This document shows, piece after piece, positions 40,440 to 52,980 of a DNA stretch of 64,000 nt. Positions within the stretch are counted from its first letter, which is position 1, and every line of letters begins with the position of its first letter. Where the stretch lies: positions 26,872,288-26,936,287 of the forward strand of contig NC_036450.1 of assembly GCF_002775205.1 (NCBI RefSeq), given 5' to 3'. The DNA comes from Xiphophorus maculatus. Its lineage: Eukaryota; Chordata; Actinopteri; Cyprinodontiformes; Poeciliidae. A program made the position numbers and the translations under genes. The notes under the pieces are model-generated. The model made no database searches. It was not told the origin of the DNA and worked only from the letters and a program-made list of their open reading frames with translations.

Positions 40440-41000
40440 ACGCAAAGGCTCACACAAATCATCCCTTCCCCCACCATTAACCCCCTTCCCACCCCTCCAC
40501 CCCTCACACACACACACAATCGAAGTGATTGAAGGAAGGAATCTAGAGATCTGTATTTGAGTTTACACTCAGGTGATGTCCCTCATTACTTCTTGGTCTG
40601 GGATTTTTTTGACACTGAAGAATCCTTCACTTGCCATTCAAGTCTATCAATGTCAGCAGCAGGGCTCAGCCACACACCCATATATTTGGATTAAACAGTC
40701 AGAGTCATTACAGCCGGTGTTATTGACCTTTTAAGATACAACTTTAATAGCTTTTCTCTCCCCTCTCATTCTGTCACGGTGTAAAGCACCAGAGGCTGCT
40801 GTGCTGATGAAGTCCCCCTCAGGGTTTGCCTGGAATTGGAATCAAATACTTTAGATCTCCTCTTCCGCGGAGGTAAAGCCACCAGCTTTGTGGCGCAGAA
40901 AAGAGAAATTAAAGAAAAGGCACACAATGAGAATGAAGAGCAGGCGATCAGGATTACCAGACAGGACACACATTTTCCAACAGGCTAACCACGCAGACAA
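40440..41000. other. Intergenic, possibly conserved, no gene
   Basis: Complex sequence with a C-rich run (about 40465-40520) and a short CA repeat. The frames seen are short and have no known domain. An 11-bp perfect hairpin (41237-41247 with 41252-41262) follows in A/T-rich DNA. Confidence 0.25.
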
Positions 41001-41389
41001 GCATGTTGGAGTAGGTCCAATGCTGTTATTTTAGGATGTGACAACATACTCTCCATGGCAACATGATGTGGTAGGGCACTGCAAATACACACAATCAAAG
41101 ATGTAAACACTATTCGTATATGATTAACATTCGGACTTAAAGTCAAAGTCAGACACAATAAGTGAACACATTAACAGCGTGTTTATATTTATATAAATTA
41201 TTATATTTATTACATAATATATATTGTAAATATATATATTTGCAGTGTCGCCACTGCAAATAATATTTAATATTCTTAATATTCAAGTACAATACAAGGA
41301 GGTGCAGAATTGAATTCACATAAATGTATTGCGTTTGGTGATTTGTTATATTTCTGGATCTGAATGAAGCAGGGATTTCTGTTTCTTGT

Positions 41390-42000
41390 GTTTCTCTCCA
41401 GGTGTGTTTGTGTGCCGGCCTCTAAGGTTAATATCCTGCTTTGTCTCTGCTCCAATTCATCATCTCAGGTGTGTTTAAGTGCTGCAGTGTGTGATGGAGG
41501 CAGACTCACATGTACTGACAGCAGCCATTTGCGCAGTGCAGGGCTGCAGCATAATCCCTCCTCTCACTTTATATAAAAGGAAGATAATGCGATAGAACTT
41601 TTCTGAACTCGTAACCTTTTATCTCTGCGGCCTTTGCGCTCTCACACCTGTCCACACGGCCCTTATTGTTTTTGTGCTCGTACCTGCCCTCAGCAGGCGC
41701 CGCGGCCGTGTCCTGTTATTCACTGTCTGCAGCCATCAGCCTTTTCCAATCTCACCATCAGGGAAGTCACAGCTCTTTGTACAAGTGCCTTCAGTAATTG
41801 AATTTGCTGCAGAAATAGCTGCCTGGAAAATTTCATTTTCGCTCCCACAGGGTATGTGGGTGTGTGTGTGTGGGTGCGTGCATGTGGGCATGAGCTTAGG
41901 TGTGTGAATATATGTGTGTGCCACTCAAAGCTCATCCCCTCCTGTCTAACTGATCTATTCTGTCCTCCATTTCCCAGTCTACAGGTTCTCTTCATTGGGA
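41390..42000. promoter_or_regulatory. Candidate conserved non-coding block
   Basis: GC-balanced DNA with CAGCAGCCATTTGCGCAGTG and a CGCCGCGGCCG core near 41700. No frame holds. It lies between A/T-rich stretches. Regulatory role is inferred. Confidence 0.25.
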
Positions 42001-42235
42001 CACTGAAGTGTTGCTCTTGGTCCCACTGTAGCCACTTTCAGCCACCACTGCTGCCTCATTCAACTATAACATCTACAGCACTTTTGCTTTGTTGTAAGAC
42101 CTGGACACTGAGATGTGGCTAACTGTGTGCAAAACAAGAATTTACTAAAACTATGTGGGAGCTTGACTTCCTCTCTGACAGAATGAACAGCTTTTTTTCC
42201 TGTCAAAAATGCTTTTCACTTAAAGATTCAGCATA

Positions 42236-43400
42236 GGGCTGGGCAACATGGCTGAAAATGTATTATGATATAAGCGTTTCAGGACAGTAAATATGGATAA
42301 TTATTGATTAGGTTTTTGTTTTAAATTTATGAAATACCACCAAGCTGTCGATGTGACCTTTACTTTTTAATCCACAGTTTCCTCTCCAGCTGTTTCCTCA
42401 TTAGTTCCTCCCACTCCACCTCATTGTTTTGTATTTTCAGGCAGCTATGAACACAAAAACTGCTGATGTGTAAGATACTCAACAGGTTGTTGCTAGGTAA
42501 CCAAAGTGTGAGTGAACTAGTTGTTGACACCAACCTTGCTTGGCTTATAGGTTGACCGGCTAAAGCCTTTCCTCTGCGTAAATCTCCCAGAATGCTGTGC
42601 GGTAACATTGACAGACAGACATAAATGTCTAGATGCACTATAGTATGAAAATCTGATGAGCGGTGTTCTGACGGTCTGTGACATCTCGTCAGATTTTCCT
42701 ATGCGCTCTGCCACAAGGAAGGATTGTTGGGTAGCACAGGTATTCAGAACACGGCGCGGCGCTGGGATCTCAGGAAAGTTTCTCGGGATCTCAATAAAAT
42801 AAGTCGGGATCTCTAGAGAGTAATTCTTGATTGTTTTTTCTTTTTCTCCATGTACCCTTAGAGGCTCCGTACATCACAGATCTATGAAGATTTTTTTTTT
42901 GTTAAAATTACTTTCAACTCATCATTTAACAGTTTTCTTCCGGCAATATTGCATCTTTTTCTGCCAATAGTAAATATTCTACTAATTTGACTTTTTCTTC
43001 TTATGACGACTTTATTCTAATTGTAAAAAAAACAAAATCTCTTAGCGTGGTCATAAAACTCCGTCATGCTTGCTTTACTGACCTCTGCCTCCGTCTTTCT
43101 TTTCACTGTCAAACTTCTCCATCTCTCCTCTATTTCGGTAGATATATCAAAAACATCTACGCTTGTATCCTCAACTGTTTACAACCTGTTTACAACAGTG
43201 CTGTGTAACTGCTTCTACTGGCTTGGACAAGCAGCCTCTTGATTAATTTGAACACTGCTGCCACCTAGTGACTGGAGGTTTGTTTATTAGTTAAGCAAGA
43301 ATAAAGACAGATAAAGTCCTGCTTCTGGCGCCGCCCCACACACCTCACCACGCCCTCTTGCGGGGGCACACCCCACTATTTGAGAAGTCCTGCATTTTAG
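42236..43400. repeat. Likely composite of old DNA-transposon sequence
   Basis: It begins with GGGCTGGGCAACATGGCTGA and a TATTATGATATAAGC...ATAATTATTGATTAGG pattern like the ends of fish hAT-type elements. It ends near CACTATTTGAGAAGTCCTGC, another phrase often seen at such ends. The interior is unrecognised and has no long frame. Confidence 0.3.
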
Positions 43401-43549
43401 TAACTGAAAGACTTGTTTACATGTAAACAAACTAAAGATGCTGTGTCTCAGCAGCAGGGGGCACTACAGCAGGTTCAAATCATTGCTTTCACTATTCATC
43501 ACTATCAGATCACTGACTCTGTTGTGTTAACTCTCCTCCAAAGCTCTGA

Positions 43550-44700
43550 CCACAGCTAGTGTGAGCTTGGTGCAGACAGAGAGGGGGGCCCGGGGTTCAG
43601 CATGGGAGAGGGGGGGTTTCACAAGGTTTGTCACGGTGGCAATTTTCTCCTAAATACCTTCCACAAATAATGGTTTTCAGAATGAGCATTAACAGGGTTG
43701 ATTACACGAAATGGCCTTTTTAATTTACAGCGGGCTCCTATTGATCACAGGAGTGCAGATTAAAGCATTCAATGAAGCCAGTGATGAGGTATTAACCAGC
43801 TGGAGGCCCCCAGGGGCCCGAGGGGATCGGCAGAGGCTGGCCAGGGCTCTGTCTGTGTACAGTTATTCCCCTGTAATGAAGTGCCTCTATGCAGAGGCAT
43901 GGAGCCCCTGCAGGAAAAATAGATTGAAGATGATGAGCTCTTCAAAGTCATTTCTTGCTCTCTCATTCCACCTCATGCCCGGCGCCTCCTGCCCCATCGT
44001 ACCCGCTCCTGAAATCGCCCCGGATTTACTTAGCCGGACGGACCGATGCAATTTTTATGACCTTATTGCTTTTTTACCATGGTAATAGTTTTGAATCAAT
44101 TTATCAATCTGCAGGAGCCATCAGGCATGTTGCCCTCAAAGATCAAGTCCAGGTCATTCCATCATTGCACTCCAGAGAACTGAGATGGAAAGCCCCCCTC
44201 TCCCACCCGTACCCCATCACTGCCAGCGGCCATATGAGAATGCTCCTCAAACAGCTTAGCAAACATGCTCCCACCACTTTAACCCCTCATTCAGAGCCCC
44301 ACCAGGCTGCTGCCTTTAAAAGCACAATACAGGAGTTTCTACTCGTCTCTCAGTGAGGAACATTACCATAACAGTATCTATTATGTATAAGTGTGCCAAA
44401 ATCTCTGCTGCGTAGGTTCATATTGCATAAATGTGCTCCCCTAATCAAATGCTGTCAGTTGAAATAAATTCCCATAAACCACAGGAGGCTTGTCTCACTA
44501 AGTGTTCTATTTGCTGGATTGATTTAGCTCATTTTAGAATCAATAACAGATTGAACAGGTCAATATAATCAGGGGATTAATATGTTTGAATGAGCGTTAC
44601 TGTCCTTTGTTTGGCTTCAACAAATGTCCATTAATGTTTGTACCACTCAGATTGGGCCTGAGAGCTTTTATTTAATTAAGCTGAATCATCTGCGCTTCTG
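43550..44700. promoter_or_regulatory. Candidate conserved non-coding block
   Basis: About 1.1 kb of balanced, complex sequence (GGTTGATTACACGAAATGG, TAATGAAGTGCCTCTATGC, TTTATTTAATTAAGCTGAATC). Two overlapping frames of 124 and 133 codons cross it but have no recognisable domain and no coding-like third-base pattern that I can see. Best read as non-coding. Confidence 0.3.
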
Positions 44701-45049
44701 TCTACTGTACACACAGTGTCCCATCAGTAACCTGCTAACAGCAGATATTCACACAGCTGTGGAACTTTCCTAACATGCAGTATCCCATATAGCATGTGTG
44801 ACATTTTTCTGACTACATAGAGAATAAAATTATCATAATGTTGCCCCTCCCCATGTATAGCTGCATACTGCCAGTATGGTAGAAAGTTCCTCTGGTGAAG
44901 AAGAAAGAACATATTTGGGTGTTTGAAAAGACTGAAGTGAAAAACACAGAGGTTGGAAGAAAATGAGGAGCACTGTCTGTCTCTGTTTTATTAAGGTAAT
45001 AATGTTGCAACACTACAGTTGGTGAGATATGAGCAGCATGTTTGTAAGC

Positions 45050-45610
45050 CAAGACAAGGCAAGCAAGTTTATTTCTGTGCCTCCTGTCATACACGAGGCG
45101 ATCCAAAGTACATAACTGGATTTCAACGAATGGCAAAAAAGAAAACAGCAAATCATAAAAGCATTAAATAAAAGAAAAACATTTGAAACACAGATGTTAA
45201 TGGCAGAAAAGAAACTAATGTTTCAAACAGTTAGACATAGACTTTATTGTCAATCTTCTGTACATTTAAAATGTACATATTGAGCAAAATGTTGTTGCAA
45301 GGTTCCAGTAATAATAAAATAAATAAATAATAAAAAGTATTATCATACACTCTGGTCAACAATGTTATGGCAGAGTCGGGTTTTCAGGGAGTTTGTTCCA
45401 GATCTGAGGAGCACAGAAACTAACTGCTGCCTCACGTGGTTTAGTTCTGGTCAAAGGAACACATAGAAAGCAGGTCTGTGTAGACATGACTTATATTTCA
45501 CCAGAAATTGATTTTGGTCAAAAAACATTTGGTGTTTTATAGAGCAATGACAGAATTTTTAAATGTATTCTTTAACAAACAGAGATTAATTTTCTCTGGC
45601 AGCAGTACAG
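45050..45610 (-). repeat. Dispersed teleost repeat, LINE 3'-region type
   Basis: AAGGCAAGCAAGTTTATTTC, CATACACGAGGCGATCCAAAG, GTTTGTTCCAGATCTGAGGAGC and CTAACTGCTGCCTCACGTGG appear in the order of a common fish repeat. Non-coding. Confidence 0.5.
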
Positions 45611-46122
45611 ACACTATTGCAATAATGCACACTAGAGAAAATACAGGCATGCATCACTTCCTGAGTCATGCTTTAAGTTGATAGTAAAATCAAGGCATTA
45701 TTACTGTTTTTATTGATATCAGAAAAATATAATAACTCTGTTCTTTTAAACTTATATGCATGTGAAGACTTTTATTCTTATTATCAAACTGTTTTTCTCC
45801 AGAGGTGTTAAACTTAATTTGCTGAGCTCTAACTGTAGGAGAATTCCTGCATGATGACTTTTTCTTTCCAGATAGAAATTTGGTCTTTTATTTGGGAAAT
45901 TTCACCAATCGCCCCGTGTTATAACAAATATTATAAGTATTATATTTAAAAGAATCAAAATGTAATTTTTACTTGCAGCTTTTGGGAATTTTGTTGATTT
46001 TCTGTTTTAAAAGTAATTATATCACATTGTGTTTTGTTGTTTTGTGTACATACAGTTTAGATGTCATGATGTGGTGTGGAAACAGGGAACTGAAAAATAC
46101 TACCAATACAAAAGACACTAAG

Positions 46123-46165
46123 AGGGGCGTCCCGTGGTGGCGTAGGGGATAGAGCGGGATATCAA
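46123..46165 (+). mobile_element. tRNA-derived SINE head fragment
   Basis: GGGGCGTCCCGTGGTGGCGT and AGGGGATAGAGCG match the first part of the SINE at 55.84 kb, including an A-box-like TGGCGTAGGGG. It breaks off before the B box. The rest of 45.6-47.1 kb shows no gene. Confidence 0.55.
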
Positions 46166-47149
46166 AAGGACCAGGAAGGGCTAAACTAAAGTGAACTAAA
46201 TCATGAAGCTAAATAAAATGAAAAGCAAAACAAACCCAAAAGCCCAGAGTCCTGACAGTTGAAGTGGCATCAGTCTTAAAAGTTACTGTATGATACCTGC
46301 CATGTTTATGGGAGCTACTTGTAAAACTGCTGAAGCATATGTGCTGATTTGTAGTTCAAGGGATTTCTTAAATTTCCTTTGATAAAAATATTAAGTATTT
46401 TTAGATGGTTTTGGTACATCACAGTGCTATTTTTAATTTATGATTTTGCCATCATTTGCTTGTATTTACACCAGAAAACGTCCTGGAGACTCAGGGTCTC
46501 ATTGTCCAGAAAAATCATTTAATCAGTACGTAGTTTTAGAGAACCGATGATTCTGCCTAGACAAGTTTTAGCCATGATTCTTTTAATGCCACATGGTGCT
46601 TATAGAAATACTGACCTTGAGCAGAGACCCATGTTTGACATGGACGTGGATAAGCTTCAGTATCATAGGTTGTGTGATATGATCCTCATTAGCTCACACA
46701 GCTGAATTCATCTACTGCCTCTAACACCAGTGCCATGCGCTTTCCCTATTCATCCTCTCCTAATATATTGAAATACTATGCAACAGTCTTAAGTAATAGA
46801 TGAGCACAATCATAGCCAGGGCATGTGATTGATTATTTGACGACACTTTCTGCAGGTTTGTAGCTCACCTTCTGCGTGATGTGTGTGTTGGTTCTGAACA
46901 TGGAGCACTGTAATGGGTTCACGAGGCCAAACGTGATGAATATTTAAAATGTAACTTACACATCACTGTGTCAAGGGCACTGACTAAATGATTAGTTTTG
47001 CCTCAGAAGGACAAGTAATGAGTTCATAAACATAACATCTCTTTTTCACTGATTAGTAGTGACTGTACATAAACATGAACATAACAGTACTGTATGTGTT
47101 TGTTTTTCAGGAAGATGGAGATGCTAAAATGAAGGAAATCCTTAAAAAA

Positions 47150-47310
47150 ATAAAATCTTTTAGCTGCTGCTGAAGACTTGAGACTGAGAAGGAGGTTGAC
47201 CTTCCAGCAGGACATCCAGCCTCAGCCAGACAGTGACACAGCCAGATGGGTAGAACGGAACAGTTTAGATCAAGTGTCCAAAGTGCAGCTCGACAGCCAT
47301 TTGTTGTCTG
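47150..47310 (+). pseudogene. Tc1-like transposase relic
   Basis: Read on the plus strand, AAEDLRLRRRLTFQQD followed by a decayed PQPDSDTARWVERNSLDQV matches the Tc1 region around the second catalytic Asp (FQQD-N-PKHTA). No open frame for a whole enzyme; no ends found. Confidence 0.6.
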
Positions 47311-47874
47311 CATTACAAATAAAATTGTGATTTTTTTAAAATTTTGTGTAGCTCTCAACTACAGCTCAAAAATGATGCAAATTTGGCCTTCCGGCACAAG
47401 TGGTTGATCCAGATGGACACTTGTCTAAAATCTTTATGGCAAGATTTTCACTGATCAATTAAAATCTTCCTAAAATGTAAAAAAGCGACTTGGGGACACT
47501 CATTCCTTCAATGTGGCCCACAGATACATCTTGTTCTTGTTGCTGAGCATATGTACTTTCATTTTTTTCCACACTAAGAAAACAGAGAAACAGTCAATCC
47601 CAGAAAATATAGAAACTGCATATCTTTTTACGCTATAAGGCAAACAGGTAAGACCCGTTTAAGTTTCAGATCAATTAGGATCTTTAGATCATGTAAGGGT
47701 CTTACATGTATATAAGGGATTATGTATACAAGGGCAGATGGGATTTTAAAGAGAAAGACCTCTCACTTACTGACGTTATGCTGCAGTTAGCTGCCTTTAC
47801 TTCTTACGTAGCTAACATCAATATTTCTCAATAAAGCAAGTTATTCCCAATTCTTCCTTTTATTTTGTTTACAG

Positions 47875-48105
47875 AAAAATGCTCAGGAGGCTCTTAGGAG
47901 AGCACAAGAACTGGCCAGTGGACCATTAAAGCCCAGGACCTACGTTAGTCCTCGCCGCAGCAGGAGAAGGGGCATGACACAACCTGTGCAAAGTGAATCA
48001 ATATTTACATTCCCAACTAGGCATGGATGGGCTTCAGACAACATTAGTATCATGACCATGAATGTGTTTTTTGTCTCTTTGGTTTTGCATTTGGACCAGG
48101 TTTAG
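47875..48105 (+). other. Exon-like open frame, unrecognised
   Basis: A good acceptor (TTCCTTTTATTTTGTTTACAG) is followed by a 76-codon open frame beginning KNAQEALRRAQELASG and then basic (SPRRSRRRG), ending at TAG. An AATAAA lies 250 nt further on (48352-48357). No family recognised. It could be the last exon of an unknown transcript or the 3' part of a retroelement; the matching upstream exon was not found. Confidence 0.3.
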
Positions 48106-48479
48106 TTAGAACTATTTTTTGTATGTGTTAATCACAGCCATTCACAGTTCTGTTTGTGATTTTTTGTTCTTTTGTTTTGGATTATTGCCAGGCTTTAGCT
48201 TTTGGTTTTATTAGGTTATTTTTATTAGAGATCCCTCTACATTAATTTCTGTGTTAAGTAGCTATTTTTATGACTGTCCTCCTGTTGCCTTTGCTTTTGA
48301 TTGTTCCCATCAGATGCTCTGAGGTTCTTCTGTCGGTTACTCAGCATCTTTAATAAATGATTTCACGGCTATATGAGCTTTTTTTCCCCCTTGTTTTCTC
48401 ATGTCTGAACCAGGGTCTGACTCCACCTCATATCATAACAGTTAAATAGTAGCAATGTGAAATGTTAAGATTCACTGCA

Positions 48480-49080
48480 TTGAGATCTTTAAATTGAATT
48501 CCACTAAAGTGAAAAGGTTTTAATAAAAAGGGTGAGGTCTATGGGACGACAAATGTAAATCTAGAGTCTTTGTCCAGAGTCCTCCAGCTGCTCTGACCTA
48601 CGACTTTCCCAGAAGGAAGCTCAGTATTCTGGCCAGTATCAGACTAATCCTCCCTTCATCTCTGTGCTGCTGGAGGTCAGCCTTAAAAAAAGCATTAAGC
48701 AAACAGCTAATGGAATTAAGGCTATAATAATACAGGGATATAGTGAGACAATTCTATTAACAAGATATAAATCATGTTGAGTGTGAGGTAAGTGTTTTTT
48801 AATTGATTGATGGAAACAACGATCTATAGGTTTTCTGGAGACTAACAGCCATTTACCGTCTCCTGCAGAGCAAAAGAGGCAAAAAGGGAGAGATAGGAAA
48901 ATTACACTGGGATGAGGAATAAATTATTCAGAAAAGATAATCATTTTGTGCTGACATTACTAATGTGAAAAAGCATTTAATCTGTGTCCTGTGGGACAAG
49001 AGAGTGGGGTGGAGCTTTTTATAACGATTAAAACTGCAGTCAGGATGCTGTGCTCTCATTATCCACACTGCTGTCCTCTA
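48480..49080. promoter_or_regulatory. Candidate conserved non-coding block
   Basis: Complex sequence with ACAGCTAATGGAATTAAGGC and TTTTTAATTGATTGATGG words, and no frame or repeat signature. Confidence 0.25.
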
Positions 49081-49172
49081 ACGAAGGAGAGGGGACGCTG
49101 TGCACACAGTTCACTGAGAGTTTACCCACAATCACATGCATGGTGAGAGCATGTTGTCTGCTCACCCTGCAT

Positions 49173-49210
49173 GTTGTGTTAGGAGAACATACATGTTCTC
49201 CTAACACAAC
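49173..49210. repeat. Perfect 18-bp palindrome, 2-base centre
   Basis: GTTGTGTTAGGAGAACAT (49173-49190) is followed after AC by its exact reverse complement. Confidence 0.95.
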
Positions 49211-49879
49211 TTTACAACAACATACTGAGCTGTATTTTTCCAGATACTAAGTGGTTAGAATATTCCTATTTAATGACACAAGTTTCCTGTACTCTACAAC
49301 ACAAACATTAAAAATGCTAATCATGTTTCATCTGAAATCTAGATTTCTGAATGTTGTCTTTAACATTTGGTGAGAAATCTAGAATGATTTTAAAATTTAT
49401 TCGAGTTGAATCTATTTGGACTATTTTATAGTTTACGTAAGATTTGAAATAAATGAATAAATCATAAATATATTAATTGAAGTAAACGTAAGTATATTGC
49501 AAAAAAACTAATAAACACATAAAACCTGTCTATAAATTATCAGCAAAGGTAAGAGCCAGTTATCACTGTCTATGTGATTGTATGACAATTCATGCTTGTT
49601 GCCTGCAGGAATTTGCTCCATCCTGTCTAGATGGATACGTCTATAACTACCAACCAATGCAGCTCATTAAGGAAAAACAGATTAACAGAATGTGTGACCT
49701 CTGCCACTTTTGGAGATGTTTAAAAATGATCTAGTCTTTCTAAACCTAAACCCAGCCACCAATAATACTGCATAATATCACACATCAGAAATTGCATGTC
49801 TTCATTTGTTACAGTTAAAAACAACATAGAAACTTTAAGAAAATTCAAAGTGCAACCCAACATCCTCAACTCAGGAATA

Positions 49880-50450
49880 TGTTATTTACTTTTTGGACAA
49901 TTTATTACATAATTCAATATTTTGGATCTGCTGGTACATAGTATTTACTTGACTCAGTGAGTGCCACTCCATGACCCCAATCTCCATCTTCCACCAAAAT
50001 CTGTGACCAACTGGGTTATTGTCTCGCTGACAGACAGCAGCTGTCTGAAGGAGACTTGCTGTGGAATTCATTAAACTATTCTTTCAAATGCCAACATAAC
50101 CTTTTTCTTCATGATCCCAGTAACTCCACAAGGGTCCCACCGCCTGAAACAACAAAACAGCCCCATGACATGATGCTTCCCCTGCCATGTTTAACAGTGG
50201 GAATGATGTTTTTAGGGTTTAAGTTTTCCCTGTTCCCTCTCTAGACTAAAGAAAGTGCTCAAGTTAGTGACATTAGACGAAAGAACAGATTTCCGAAACA
50301 CCAGGTTTTTCTTGGCGCTCTTGAAGTCATTGACTATGAGGAGCTTCTCAAAGCTGTCTTCCTTAACACTTCCACAATCTTATAGGATTGTTGCTCAACT
50401 TTGGAAAGAAACTCTTTCCAAGGTTTTTGAAATCTTGTGCTTTCGGTCAC
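49880..50450 (-). pseudogene. Tc1-like transposase relic
   Basis: Reading the minus strand, [15 protein letters not shown] at about 50155-50215 is the hallmark Tc1 block before the second catalytic Asp. QRDNNP (for the usual QxDNDPKHT) and KMEIGVMEWHSLSQV (for VLEWPSQSPDLNP) follow at 49886-50035. There are several stops, and the DDE residues are partly lost. The element is old and cannot be active. Confidence 0.7.
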
Positions 50451-51117
50451 ACACAGGTTTGTTTGCAACATCATTTTTCTCCAGGTGTTTGCATTAATGG
50501 ATTGTACTGCTGTCCTAACGATGCCATGAAACGTTAAGAAATGGCAGTGGAGCCTTCACCCCAAATAAGTGTCCACTATCCTTTCTCTGAGGCACAAAAC
50601 AGTATTTTCTTTCTTTTTGGTGGTCTAATGAATTTGCTTCCCACCAAAAGTGTGGGAACTTTTTAGAAGTTTCCATGCTGATTGTCTTGGAAGTAAAGAA
50701 AGCACAGAAGAGCTGATAAATCTGGTCTTGTTATTTTTCACTTTTCTTGTTATGAGAAATAAAAAAATACTGATAAAACTTTGGAGATGTTTTGTCTTTT
50801 TTTGGCATTACAACTATGTGGCAACCTGGGGTGGATTTTCTTTATTATGAAACCCAAATGTAAGATGTTAAAGTTTAAGATAAGGGAAACAGACAACGCC
50901 ACCTGGAATAACTCCAGGAAAATAGAATAATAATAAGGACACAGGTACATTCTACTGGGAATGAGACAAGATTCAGACAGTTCTACAAAAAATGTATTAA
51001 ACTTTAATAGGTTGTTTAAATTAACAATAACCTGAAATTGAATAGTTTAAACAGTGAAGGCATTTTTAATAAAGTTGATTATAAAATGTTTAAATTTCAA
51101 AGGAAACTAAGGCTTAC

Positions 51118-51960
51118 CAGTGGGGGGAGAGTAGCGAGGAAAGGGGCAACATCCAGTGAAGAAAAGGGATCACCCTGAACACTACAAAGACACGGCAAAC
51201 ACACACAAAAAAAGGGGTGTTCCAACAAAACACACAAGACAAGACACCGCCACCAGGGGTCACCACCGCCACCACAGAAGCCTCAGTCCCTAAAAGAAAG
51301 ACAAAAAAATGAAACAATACGAGTAAAACAGTGATACAATAGCACTACAAGATTGCTTTTTTTTATCCCGTTTGTGGTGCCATCAATACTCCCGGCAGCG
51401 GGGGAAAGTTCATACAAATCTTTTAAAACAATTCATCGTAGGCAAAACAGCAGCGAGTGTACGTCCAAATATAATAGCCGTCAGGGACTCTGCAGGAGGC
51501 TAAAAAATAAAGTAGATTATTAATACCACTGCTGATAAAAACTATAACTTATGGTAGCTGCTTACCTGTAAATTACCACACGGCCAGATAAACAGATCCA
51601 CAAGTTCACCTATGGAGTGCAGCTGTAACAAAATACTACATAAAGGCTTCATTTACATGAGATGGATGTTACCTAGCCATGCTAGCGCTTACCTTCCCGG
51701 CAGCAAACAAACAAACGAACAAATTGGTCCAGGAGTTGGAGGCGCAGCAAGGGAGGCTAAACAAATCAGACCAGCTTGCATTAATTGCTATGATAAAAGC
51801 TGACAAACAAAGAAACAGCCACGCTTACCCAGCACAACTCAGCAAAGGAAGCAGAATGAGTTGACGTCATGACGCAAGTAGTCTTGTGGCAGGTAGAGAC
51901 CTGCTTATATGCAGCAGCTGAAATTGGTCTTAAAGTGGCAGCGTACCATTTATGCTGCTA
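51118..51960 (-). ncRNA. Putative spliced transcript, minus strand (hypothetical)
   Basis: On the minus strand four strong GTAAGC donors occur in 0.7 kb, each after a G: exon ends at 51829, 51693, 51566 and 51118. Acceptors with pyrimidine tracts give exon B 51693-51756, exon C 51566-51622 (GTTACAG acceptor) and exon E 51118-51289 (TTTTTGTCTTTCTTTTAG acceptor). Another acceptor lies at 51500. Introns A-B and B-C would be 72 and 70 nt, the usual minimal fish intron. A TATA-like TTATAT lies at 51904-51910 and a CRE (TGACGTCA) at 51862-51869. No long frame runs through, so a non-coding RNA or the leader of an unknown transposon is likeliest. The downstream exon is unknown. Confidence 0.35.
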
Positions 51961-52129
51961 CAATCATAATATACAATTTTTATTATGTTTTTTTCCACAG
52001 AAATATTAAGAGTTTTGTGTGCTTTCATTAGGAAGGGCTGCTAATTCTGCTATGTAAAGAGTTCATTAAACTACAGTCATAATTTTACCATAAACACAAA
52101 AACTGACAAGGTTTTTATTTGAAGCAATT

Positions 52130-52980
52130 CACAGCTCAACTGTTGTCATTCTCCAAACATCAGAGAGATAACATTCCACCTTGAAGTGAGTTGCGGTGTG
52201 TGGCTGCCCTGGCTGAACCCAGCAGCTGCTTCTTTCTGCAGCATCATGTACCCATGTCAGCCTGACTGGCATGTGTCTGATGAGTAATAATGGCTACAGC
52301 AAGAAAAGAGAGAGAGGTAAAGGGGCAGGGGCGACACTCTGAGCAGTCAACGTGACAAATGATGAGGGTTACAAACAGGAAGTTAACAGGAGAGCGTTGC
52401 AGGCGGCCGCTGTTATCTCCCCCCACATGTTTATTACAGGCGGCCTCTTGTTGAGCACCACGCTGTGCTGACAGTGATCGACAGCTCCTATTAAGACCCT
52501 TTCTGCTGGGCAGCTGGCAGAACAGATACATTAAATGCAACGGTTATTACTTTTTATTGGCTCGGCTGTAAAATATGGCTGCTAAATAGTTGTTGCCATC
52601 AGATGGAGTTTGATACAAGATTTTAATTTGAGAGACGGCTCCATAACCCGGCGGCTATTGACACCAGGCTTTGTGTGGGGACAGTAATGATGGTGTACAT
52701 GTGTGGGTATTGATGCTCTGTCTCCGGTGGGCTTTGTCTACTGGTTATATACGACAGGATGTTATCAGACTTGCCCCCCCATAACTCCCCTCCTCCTTAT
52801 TCACACAGCGTGTCTGCTTATCACATCTCAGTGTGGCCCCAGCAGCTCCCAGGTGGCTCCTGGCACAGTTAAAAGAGACACATGATGCCCCCACCACAGA
52901 ACACTTATTACCCACTGAACAACACAGAAAATGTGACATTGATTCAAATATTGTAATTGCAACAGCTACACCTGCAGTTT
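52130..52980. promoter_or_regulatory. Candidate conserved non-coding block
   Basis: GC-balanced sequence (CAGGCGGCCGCTGTTATCTC, ATGTTTATTACAGGCGGCC, AACGGTTATTACTTTTTATTGG) without a gene or repeat hallmarks, next to A/T-rich DNA. Confidence 0.3.
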
